From Phallusia mammillata (lineage: Eukaryota > Chordata > Ascidiacea > Phlebobranchia > Ascidiidae), in the NCBI GenBank assembly GCA_003260075.1, contig QLIY01000034.1, positions 105,312-169,311 of the forward strand: DNA of 64,000 nucleotides, in the 5' to 3' direction. This document shows, in pieces, positions 10,969 through 21,717 of this stretch; the first letter of the stretch is position 1; each line of letters starts with the position of its first letter. The position numbers and the translations under genes are program-made. Below the pieces are notes generated by a model that was not told the DNA's origin, searched no databases, and was given only the letters and a program-made list of their open reading frames with translations.

Positions 10969-13900
10969 ATGGCTGGAAAAATGAAAGCCCTGCAGCTGTG
11001 GTGTCAGCAAAAGACAAGTGGATACAAGAATGTCAACATTACCAACATGACAACATCTTGGAGGGACGGACTTGCATTTTGTGCTCTTATTCATCACTAC
11101 AGGCCAGATTTAATGTAAGAGTTTGTTTTGCTTGTGTTTTTTAGATTCTTATACATATGTATTACGTGCAATATTAAACTTGATTGATGTGCTACATTAA
11201 CTTTATAGAAGTTTTTTTTTCATTGGCACATATGTAGACATAAAATTTGTAGAATTTAAATCACATGCAATTGCTTGCTGTTTATTAAGTACATTGTTTT
11301 GGATGCTAATTTGATTTGTATTCCACAGTGACTTTGATTCTCTGGACAAAGAAAACGTTTTACACAACAATAAGTTGGCATTTGAGATTGCTGAAAAGGA
11401 ATTAGAAATTGCTGCTCTTCTTGACCCAGAAGACATGGTTGCAATGAAAGTCCCTGACAAACTTAGTGTTATAACTTATGTGTCTCAATACTACAACAAC
11501 CTTAACAAGTTGCAACCAGCTGCCAAAGGTATCTATATTTACATTATAATTTGCAATATGTTACATTTTATTTAATATGCCAATTTCAATAGGAGCTCCA
11601 ATGAAGAGAACTGCTTCTCCACCTCCAGTTAAGGTGGAGGTAAAGCGAGTTGCAAAGGTACAATTGCAAGACCTGATCTGTCATTTGTTTATCTTATACT
11701 AGTTTATTATCACTTTTGTTCATTTAACAGGATACGGAGTTAACCAAACCTGTGTTGAAAGAAAAGGTGCAAAAATTCAGCATCTGTGAAATATGCAAGA
11801 AAAAGGTACACTTAGTGGAAAGATACATAGATGAAGGAAAAGTATACCACCGTCATTGTCACAGGTATGAGTTTAAAGCCCACAATTTTCTTCTTTGCTA
11901 CATGAATCAACTTTACTCTTATACAATGGTGATCAAAACGTCAGTTTTAGTAACAGGTCAAAACCATCAACAGCAAGACTTACACCGACGATCTCTGTCT
12001 GCCTTTTTTTCCTATAAAACAGTAAAACCAATTAGATAAGGAACTTAAGATGCCACTTAGGCGAAACATATATTCCTTTACAACTGACTAATTATGTTTT
12101 CACCAAGGATTTTATCTTCTATTGGTTTTACTGTCTTATACAAGGGTGTTTTTAATTCCAGGACCCAGTCTCTTAGTGGAATATACAGACGAGAAGGTTC
12201 TGTTGCAATGCACAACTATATGGATACTAGTGCCACACACCAAAAACCAAATGATCCACCTATTGATACCAAAACAAATCCATTCAAAGCTCAAGTGTTA
12301 CAAAGTAAAACAAATAAAGCATCAGAAGTACCAAAAACTGATTCCAGTAAGCCGGGTAAAGAAGAAAAGCCCACCCCAGTGTCCAGCGATAGCAAGGCTG
12401 GCAGACATTTTCATGTTACTGATATGGTGTCAAAGTTTTCCACTAATAATTCAGAGAAGCAATGGATTCCACCATCAAAGAGGCACTCTAGGACTCCTAG
12501 CCCTAGTTCAGTTAGCAGAAACAGCACTGATAGTTCTGAATTGAAAAGCAGTCCATTAAAAGAACCACATGTTGGGTCTAAATCTTCCCCAAAACATACT
12601 TGGACACCCAGTAGCACATCAAGTGTTGGTTCCAGTAAACGCAATAGCACAGAGAGTGCTGATACTAAAGATGGCAATCCTTTTGAGGATGCTGCTGAAG
12701 AACCAACAGTAGTTGCGAAAACTCCTGACAAACTTTCAGTCCATAGCTCGCCAGATAAAAAGGTAAATCATGATAAAAAGCCTGAACCCTCAACCAATGC
12801 AAACAAAATAGATCTCACAACCAAGGATCCAGTTGTTAATAATTCCAACAATGAAGTACTTTCACCATCAGCCACAAAGGACATGCTACCGTCTCTTCTA
12901 AAATCGCTTGCAGATGTAAAAGAACAAAAACAACAGGATAAGAAAGCATTTTTAACAGTCAAAAATGACATTTCTCCAACATCCAAAACAGAACCTCTTA
13001 TAAAGGAACTTCCAAAAGTGACCCAACCACCAATACCCAGTTCAAGGTAAAACAATTATCTGTATTTGACCCACTTGGTTCATTTTGTAAAATAAAAAAT
13101 TAAACAGTGATTTCTTGTAGAATGAATGCCCTGTGTTAAAACTGTTTCTACAAATATAGTTAAAACCATGGAACATTGTGTTGGAAATGATGTTTCATGA
13201 AACAAAAACCTTATGATTTTTTTTAGATAACACAATAGATGATTTTTTTTCCACTTTAACCACTTTGTTCTTTTTGTATTATGGCACTGTATGTTTGCAA
13301 AAAAAAAGAACAGTCATTGTTGAAATATTTCACAATTGTAACAAAAAACGTGGAACTTTTTGTTGGAAATGATGTTTCATGAAACACAAACCTTATAGCA
13401 CAGATAATCTGGGGAAAACAATGGCTTTTGTTTAAAGAGATACTGTATCACCATTGCCAATAATTTATGTGCTAAAAGTTTTTTTTTTTTGTAGGACTGA
13501 AATTGCAAAGCAGGAACTTTTGGAAAAGCCAAAGCCTCAGCCAAGATTGAGCAAAGCTTCTTCAAACACTACTTCAGACACAAATCAAGATGAAGTTGAT
13601 TACAATGACAGTTTAAACCCATTTGCAGACTCAGACACAGAGATGAATGAAGAACCTTCGCCAGATGCTGATGAATCACTAAATCCCTTTGGCGAAGAGG
13701 AAGAAAATGAAGAAGCAGAATCTAGTGATGGCGGAAACCCTTTCGGAGAAGATGAGGAAACATATGACGATAAAACCTCTGAACCTCAAACAAGAACAGA
13801 AAATGGTCGCAGGACAATAAATGTTGCAGGCCCTAATGAGCTAAGAGTAAATCCTTTTACACAGGAGTATGAACACAAAAAAGAAGCTAAGGCAATAGCA

Positions 13901-16900
13901 GTGGCTGAAGGCACACCACCTAAACCCCCTTCTCGGAGAAAAGGCCATGCCCCACCTCCTCCACAAAGACCAGTTACCCCAAAGGCATCACCTCACAAAG
14001 CAAGTGAAAAGAAGGTTTTGTCTCCTCCCAGTGTGGTTCCTCCTGAGCGCAAACACAAGAGGGCGGCTCCAAGTTGGAAAAATGAAATGGAAAAAAAGAT
14101 GGAGAAAGTAAATGATCCCAATAAAACTGATGGAAAGTAAGTTGAATTTTAGGCCAAAATATTATGCACAGTTGCCTGTTTCAGAAACGGTTTTAATCTG
14201 AAGCATGTAACCAATTATTAGAATGTTTTGTGTATGTATTAATCTGTAAACACTGCATTTTTCCTAGATATGTTGCCAAGACAAACCTCAAGACACCTTC
14301 ACCTTCTTCAGCCCCAGCAGCAACTAAAACTCCAACACCAAGTAACACCATTTGTCACATCTAGATTTAATTCTTTTTGTTGACAACATTTAGTTTGCAC
14401 TCGTTTCGGTTTGTGTAATGCATATAGTTGTTATGACTCACCACCTATTTGTATGCTGAATTGCAGGAAGTATTTGCATAAATTTATAGTTAAACACCAA
14501 CTGCCGTTAATTCTCACTTGAACCCACCCAACTTCCTTACTTGTTTGTTTACCTCCTTTTAAACATGTCTAGGGAAGTGAAAACCTCACAATGTCACCTG
14601 TATGTGTATCATTTGTGTATCTATATTTGTAGGCCCTTCATCAAAAAGTAATAAGGGTGTTTCACGGTTGCCGAGCAAGCCAGCAAGACCTGCACCAGGG
14701 TTTGGATTTCCTCTGGTAAAGAGAAAGGTAAATGTCCATCCTGAATTTATAAGAAAAACCTTCATTAAGGTATATACTCAATGTTATGTTATGAAATTTG
14801 TTTCACACAATTTTTAGGTGAAAAGTCAAATGACCGAGGAAGAAATATCGACGGAAATGAAAGTTCTTGACGTGCAATTAAAGGACTTGGAAAAGAAGGG
14901 AGTAAAACTGGAGGAGGTTTTACGAGATGATATGGACTCAGGTGTGTACATTAAGGCCTATTTGCATACAAGTATAGATTTTTGTGGTACCGGTTTCCTA
15001 ACAAAACTATTATGGTTCTGCTTTCTGTGGCAATGTAGAAAACTTGAATCTTGTATAATTTCACCACCTGTTTCCCAAGCAGGCAATGTTTGTTCCTATA
15101 TCATGCAACCTAATGCAATGTATTAAAATAGTTATACAGGTTTCATTATTTTTGTTTGGAGGGTGCTTTGACATAGTTTAACTTGACAAAACATTAAAAT
15201 TTGTGAACTTTAGCCATTCAACGTGCACCACATGCTTTTAGTCTTTCATTCTGGCTATCATGTAAGTCCCAGGGATTAAAAACTTTGAAGTGATGACAAT
15301 TAAGTGACAATTGGTTGTCGCCTGTGTGGTCTGCATGTGCTTGTCTGACATGTTTGATTGGGATTTCCTATGCTTGACATCATTAAAACCTGAAAGCTAC
15401 TTGATAAACTCGAACTTATGGCTTGTGTTTTGCAATGGTTGTGCATCATTTATTATTGAGAGAAAAACACAAAAAGGGACTTTTTTGCCTAATTGATTCC
15501 TAATGTCAATAATGTCCATTTGAATAAGAACTGAGGATGCCATTCAGTGGCAAAATCGATTTTTTATGTATTATATTGCATGACGAGAAACGCCAACTGA
15601 TTTGAGTGTACTGAAACCTTAAGTTAAGTATTTGTATTTTTTGCAACTGGAATTGTCTGTAATGGGTGTGCTGTACAAGCACAGTATTATATTTCCAATG
15701 TCAATATGTGATTTTCAATTTGTATTTGTTGTAACAACCCTTTGTGTGAAGGTAACGACCACAAACCAGAGAGTGACCAAATGTTAAGTGATTGGTTCGA
15801 TCTGGTGCAACAGAAAAACAAACTGGTTCGACGAGAAACAGATCTGGTTTTCTTGTAAGTAAAAATATGTTTTTTGGTTCCTTTATCTCAAGGTTTCCCT
15901 CCTAAAATATGTTTGTATTTGTTTATGTTAACAGGATGCAACAGCAAAGATTGGAACAACAACATGCAGATGTAGAGTTTAAGATAAGAAAACTACTTAA
16001 CAAACCAGGCAAGTTTGTTTAAACAACCACAAACTTCGTGATTTTGTGCGACATAGGTTTTTTTTTTGGTGACAATTTGCGATTTTCTGACTGGTGTTGC
16101 ATTATTGATTTTCAGATAATGAGAAAACAGACACAGAGAAAGAGGAAGAAGCTAAACTGGTGGAAGACCTTGTGAAGATTGTTGAAAGAAGAAACACTAT
16201 AATTAACTCTATTGAGGAGGCCAGAGTAAAGTAAGAGTAAAACCATTTTATGTCCAATGTTACATACAGTAACCTCAACTTATCCGGACCCGTTTGGACT
16301 AAATAAAATTCCAGATTGGGCAAAGATCCGGATCAACCAATGTCGAATAGTTAAAGCGCTACCACATTACAAATCATTTGTAACTCAAGTTTTGTTCGAA
16401 TAAGGCGAAATCTGGATTAACCGAATCCGGCTTAACCGATGTTTATTCACTCTACTCTCTATTTATTGCTCAATAGACACCATGTTAAAAATTAAAAGGT
16501 GTTTAAAATAATCCATTACAGTAGTAGTAAGAGCAAAAAGTAAGTTGAAAAAAGCACTATTTAGTCCCTAATAAGAACTCATTAACAACTGACAAAACCA
16601 TATGTAATTATTGAGGTGAAATCATACAATGGTGCATGTGATGCAGTATACACAACAGTTACTTAAAAATACAGTGAACCTCACTTAATCTAGACCCATT
16701 TGGACCAAAAAAATGTCCGGATTAGGTGAAGATCTGGATTAATCGCTGTTGATTAGTTTAAGCCTTACCACACAAGTTTTGTCCAAATTAAGTGAAGATC
16801 CTGTTTAACTGAGGTGTACTGTATTGCTTAAAAAGTGGTGTAATAAACAGGGAAGAAGAAGAGGATGCTGCCTACGACATGATGAAAAAGATGCAACGTG

Positions 16901-17013
16901 ACTCGCCCAATGACTCTGACACCACTAAAAAGAAAAAGAAGAACAAAGTAAAGAAAATGTTCAGCAAAAGAAAGAAACCAGAAAAATCACAATCTTCTTC
17001 ACAACAAGAGTAA
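10969..17013 (+). CDS. MICALL: MICAL-like protein (CH, LIM, NPF repeats, bMERB)
   Basis: MICAL-like proteins link Rab8/13/35-type GTPases and EHD proteins on recycling endosomes (family knowledge). Thirteen exons give 939 aa: 10969-11114, 11329-11528, 11593-11657, 11731-11864, 12162-13046, 13495-14136, 14268-14341, 14633-14727, 14818-14941, 15752-15854, 15935-16008, 16116-16230 and 16851-17013. Residues 1-113 are a CH domain ([32 protein letters not shown]). The LIM domain starts near residue 154 ([13 protein letters not shown]). Six NPF motifs lie at about 219, 353, 517, 540, 557 and 595, several followed by acidic residues as favoured by EH domains. A bMERB domain covers about 745-890 ([19 protein letters not shown]), with a very basic tail. 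The intron after exon 11 uses a GC donor. The second LIM zinc finger lacks its expected cysteines. There is no monooxygenase domain, which separates it from MICAL proper. Confidence 0.92.
13165..13395. repeat. short direct repeat in MICAL-like intron 5
   Basis: GTTGGAAATGATGTTTCATG and flanking bases occur at about 13178 and again at about 13362, each followed by AAACA and a CCTTAT. It lies wholly within the intron. Origin unknown. Confidence 0.6.
16267..16449. repeat. pogo/Tigger-like MITE remnant
   Basis: It begins CAGTAACCTCAACTTATCCGG after a TA dinucleotide, with inner TTAACCGA and AATCCGG motifs in inverted orientation near the right end. The right terminus is degenerate. It lies in the intron before the last MICAL-like exon. 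Confidence 0.55.
16672..16821. repeat. pogo/Tigger-like MITE with TA flanks
   Basis: The left end CAGTGAACCTCACTTAA and right end TTTAACTGAGGTGTACTG form inverted repeats flanked by TA on both sides. At 150 bp it is non-coding and lies just before the last MICAL-like exon. Confidence 0.75.
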
Positions 17014-19406
17014 TTGCATGTTTACAAAACTGTTAGCGATGCATGTAGCTTTATGGCAGGTTTGCAGAGTAGTTAAAATAGTTTAAATAACAGTAAAAAT
17101 GTTCTTGTAATGTTTATGATAGTATTTTGGGGTGCATTAAAAGGCGCTTTGCCATGGAAGAAATTCGCTGCTATGCCATGAAGAAACACTTTTCAAGACC
17201 TTGATTTAAATGTGTTTTGCTGGAATTGAAACCTGCCAAACAATTCAGTACAGGCCTACTGTGTTCGTTTTATGTCACCAGTGTTCACCTAGCAGTAATA
17301 TGTATTAGCTGCCTATTCCAGATATCAAACTGTTGCTTGTAGTTCAACCCTCTTTGTCAACACTAGCTGACCTGTATTGTGTACATGTGGTTTTATTGTA
17401 ACTGTTCACAGCAGACCTTAAAGGTTAAAGGGTTAAGGTCATGTCAACAGTGGTTTCCAACAGGGAAGGAATTTGGTTTTTACATGTGGTTTGTCAATAA
17501 ACACCTAAGCTCTGGGATATGGCCTGCAAAGTTGGTAAAAGACCCAATTTTAAATAATCTTTGTATGGTTTACTATATCTTATGTATTGTATTGAATTGA
17601 TAAGGGAGGAATTTGTCCAAAATGGTTGGGAACCACTGTGTTAAAACCGTAAAGTTATTTAACCCCTGCTTGGTCAGGGTGTATGGTTGATACATATTTA
17701 AGGCACTAGTGTACCATTAATACTGTTATCACTAATTACTAATTAGTACTATTGTAAAGGTTTCAAACCATGTGTATTTGTTATTTGAAATGTTTGTACA
17801 GGATCAAATATATACATATATTTATATATATGTGTATATGTTACTCAAATCCCAAATGTTGCCAAGCATCTTACATTATCAGACTTTGTACAAGTTGCCA
17901 AATAGGCTGGCAAATCTATGTTTACCCTTGCACAGGCAGTATTTGTTTATTTGAACAGTGCCTTATTGTTTTCTTTGCTGGCAAAGACATTTCAGTTCTG
18001 TCCAAATGTTGTTATGTTAACCGCCCTAATTTTAGCTTTGTAGCACGACTATTGGCCAACGGATATGCATTTACATTCTAAGTTTCTAAAATAATTTGCA
18101 ACACACAAAATAGTTTTATGTGTTGACTGACCTATCTTTTTCATGACCTTCTTCTACTAACAGTTGGTGGAATAACATTAAACATAGGTGCAAGTTGTAG
18201 TATTTTTTCCGATTATGTTTCTTATGCTGTTTTTACCTAGTACCCGAATGCTACTAACAATGTCTGGTTCTTTTAACACTTTTTAAAAAGCGTGTGACCC
18301 CTTATTTCTGTGTTACTTAGACATCATGTGTCTCCATGACCAGTTTTTCCATTCAACACTAAGTACCAAATTGTGAATAGATAAAGTCAGTGATATGTAT
18401 TGACCCTTCATTGGTACCTTTGGTTGTATGTATTGAGATTGGGGTATTTTATTGAACTAAACATGCAGTATTAATTTAAAGAGTCTTTCAAAAACGCTTG
18501 CATTTTCACTCCATACTGTTTCTAACAATCATGACAAAATTATTTCCATATCCGTAATTACACTTGTCTGTGTTCTGTACAATGGTAAATGCAGTACTTA
18601 AATTCAATGCATGGTTATGTTGAAATAAAATGCTTGGGTGGTTTGCCAAAGATGATTTTTTTTCAAAATGTTTGCACACAGCTTCAAATTAGCTAATATG
18701 TGCAATTCCCTCCAAAATAATTTTTCCATTACTGTATAATCCCACCACAAAGTGTGTAGTGCATGCATGTGCAAAAAGTTTCATTCAGACGATTGTGTTT
18801 CATATACTGTATTGTCAACATGTATTATTACATAACTATAACAATACAAACAGGTCTGTCTGTTGGACTAGGTACAAAAATAAGTTAGTGTGAAGCCGAG
18901 AAAATGTAATTGGGTGTCCAAGGTTACTTATTAGTTTGAACAACTGTATATGGGAGAAACAGTACCAAAGCATGAAAATTTGCAGATAGTATTGCTACTT
19001 TTAATGGGCAAGTATCAAATGTGCTGAATGATTATTATGTGTATTGCTATTACCCGACAAGATAGTCTGATTTTCAAATTCAAGTACTTTTTTACAATTC
19101 CAACACATTAAACTTGCCTTTCAATAAAACAATCAAATACATACAGTATACACAAGCTTTGGGCAATAGATACAAGACCATAACTTTTTGTTTTAATAAC
19201 AGGAGCTGTGTTTGGCTTAAGTGTCTAGTTTTTGCACAAAACACAGTTTATACTTAAGACTAAAAATACCAAACATTAGCAGCATGACATACCCCTATAA
19301 GAGTAAGACACCAACCTCAAAGTTAAGGAGTGCTTCTAAACACTCAGGCAACTTGTAAGTGCTTTTCCGAACAGACAAGTAGTTTTAATTTTAGCCAAAT
19401 CAAGTC
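17014..19406. other. 3' untranslated region and spacer after the MICAL-like gene
   Basis: No coding exon recognised. AATAAA signals occur at several points, including 18624-18629, so the 3' UTR may be up to about 1.6 kb. The neighbouring minus-strand gene ends at 19407, making the two genes convergent. Confidence 0.5.
17448..17638. repeat. hAT-like MITE, CAGTGGTT family
   Basis: It begins CAGTGGTTTCCAAC and ends TTGGGAACCACTG, inverted copies of each other. The ends resemble the widespread hAT terminus CAGTGGTTCTCAA. A related right end, GAGAACCACTG, occurs near 27388. No clear target duplication. Confidence 0.6.
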
Positions 19407-20848
19407 TCAAGATTTGTCAACAACTTCCAAAGCCTGCTGAAGTTTGGCAGTTCTCTCTTTATCAATGATTTCCATTTCTCGTATGAGTATTGATATTTGG
19501 GATGAAATAATGGGTCGATATTTTTTGCCCTGGCCCAGTTTTTCCATTTCTTCTAAAAATCTGTGTCTTTCTTCAATTTCAGCTTGAACTGAAACATATG
19601 ATAGAAAATTACTGCAAATGTGCAAAAAAGGCACTTGGGCAAAAGTACATCATGTATCATGCCAATGTAGGTCCACTTAATCATATTTGCCAAAAAATGA
19701 TCAAACATCTTACTTTCATCAAATCTGTCAATTTTTTTCACTTGGGTTGTTTTCAATCGCAATTCCTTTAACTTTTCTTCTTTGGATTTTGGTTTAACAT
19801 CTTCTCCAAATGCCATAATATTGGAAAGCCTGTCTTTCTCCTTTTCCAAAGACTCTAGCAAAGAAAACAAAAAACCAAAGTAATCAATAAATAGAACCAC
19901 TACAGAGAGAAACATGGGACAATCGAGCATGTTAGTTAAATTACACATTGTGTTAAAATTACCAGCAAGAAGATTTGGAAAAATATCATCATTATGTAAT
20001 GTTTAGCTTTTGATGCCAAAACAAGGAAACAACTCAGTGATCAATTCAAGTTTGACTTTCTGGCTCATACTTATCAACCTTCATGACCTGACATGCTGTT
20101 GTCCAGTCTGCAGAACATGGCATTTCCCGACGAGATCTTGCGCGTGCAGGACCTACATGTCCCGCGTGCACGACCCGTAAGTTCGCGTGCAAGACCAATC
20201 TCAGCAGGCGCAAAGCAAGTAAAAGAGGTCAAGACAGGCCAATTAAATGCCTTTGGTGCAAAATTTTCGCATGCAAACCCCAAAACGTGGCGTGCACAAT
20301 TTGTTTTTCAAACAAAATTGCGTGTGCAGCTGCCATACTCTGCAGACCGGGCTGTTGTGGTGTGGAATTTTAGTTTTGGAAATGAGTCCACTTACTAATT
20401 GGTTTAGGCACAAATTGGTCTCGTTGATAAGCTCCACTTTCCTCAATATCAGATCTGGAGCGAATAGATGGAGACGGTACTCCTCTCATTGTAAAAGATT
20501 TTTGAGGTGGGGGAAAGCTTTCCAATTCCAAGACCTTTTCACTGCACGTTGGCGGCATTTTCAAAGGAAGGCTTCGGCCTCCTGGAAATTTTTTTTACAC
20601 ATAATTAAATGGCATTTGGACTTTTCCAGTCAACTTACTTCCAACTGTTTCAGTTAGTTTGCGTCGCTGAAAGTTGCTCAGTTTGGATTCTTCCATCATA
20701 ACTAAAAACATAACAATGAGAAAACATATTTGCTTTACTGAAATATATCAAACTTACCTTTTAATAGATCTTTGGTCTGGTTACTTAATGGAGGAGGGTT
20801 TGAGGTACCAAACATGCCACCCTGGGCCACTGCTTGTCTTGATTTCAT
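19407..20848 (-). CDS. C22orf23: C22orf23 / UPF0193 (EVG1) homologue
   Basis: Member of the UPF0193 family, whose function is not established. Five exons, 20758-20848, 20639-20701, 20396-20581, 19714-19854 and 19407-19588, give 220 aa, against about 217 in the human protein. Diagnostic blocks appear in order: VMMEESKLSNFQRRKL, YQRDQFVPKP, SLEKEKDRLSNIMAFGED, IDRFDEIQAEIEERHRFLEE, and MEKLGQGKKYRPII followed by REMEIIDKERT. The start at MKSRQAVAQGGMFG is chosen because it is the first Met of an open exon in the right phase. The C-terminal half is charged and probably helical. It is divergent from ZNF622 across an 870-bp spacer. The third intron holds a MITE with a perfect target duplication. 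Confidence 0.88.
20103..20350. repeat. MITE, CCAGTCTGCAGA family (copy 2), perfect TSD
   Basis: The left end CCAGTCTGCAGAACATGGCA and right end GCCATACTCTGCAGACCGG are inverted repeats. The element is flanked by identical 8-bp GCTGTTGT copies (20095-20102 and 20351-20358). An 8-bp duplication is typical of hAT transposons. Confidence 0.85.
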
Positions 20849-21717
20849 TGTTTTATATGTTGGTAAGTTACTGTTATACAAATACAAGAAATTACACTAC
20901 CTTCTGTATACATACCAATCAAAATAAATATGTAAATCCAAAAAAGTGTACTCATTTTTCAAAACATAGTATACTATGTATAGGCCAACCACCCACAACA
21001 AAGAATGACAGGAACTTCTCCTCAATGCCTTACCCACTGCAAAAAAATAAAAACCATCTGGTTGTATCAAAATGTATTTCAAATCTCAAATATAACAACA
21101 TTGTTACCTACTTATTCTAATAACTACAAATCAAGTAAACTCAAACAATTTACATTAGTTTCCATGACAAAATGGCGACACCCTGTGTTGCCCATTACAA
21201 ATAATATGTGTTAGTTTCGTAACAACTATTAGTTTTTTAACAAAAAAATAATCAAACTTACTGTTTGGAATTAATTGATTTCATTGAAATAGTAAAATAT
21301 AAGAAAAACGCAAGTCAAATGCAACAGCATTTAGAAAAAACAAAATACTTCAGTTACTGAGTGGTAAGTTGTGGTAATCTTTAAATACTGTGTTGTAAAC
21401 ATATCGTGACGTCACCAACACGCGTGGATGGATAGTTGGATTTCTCGGTGTTGTGCAACGAAAGTCAACAAACTTCTGAGTAGTTAGTCTGTTGGTATTG
21501 CGTTAAAATAAACTGGCTACACTGACTGGGATGAATCGAAAAAATTAGTTTAATGTGAAGGATCACCATTCAGTTTTATTAACGTGATTTTTGAGTTCTA
21601 TTGTTCGTTTCATCCAATCGTGGGGTAGTTTTATTGATTTATTGTATCATAGCTCCGTTTTATGCCAATTTGAAGGAAATTTTGTTATTTTTAAAACTGT
21701 TTATGCTTTGGTAGAAA
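20849..21717. promoter_or_regulatory. divergent promoter region C22orf23 / ZNF622
   Basis: 870 bp separate the two start codons. It contains a full palindromic cAMP-response element TGACGTCA at 21407-21414, about 300 bp before the ZNF622 start. No exon was recognised apart from likely 5' untranslated sequence. Confidence 0.55.

Noticed and set aside
20093-20398. 101-codon plus-strand frame over 20.1-20.4 kb, with a similar 89-codon frame at 48.9-49.1 kb
   Set aside because: Both are the interior of the same MITE family, not conserved proteins; they lie in introns of genes on the other strand.
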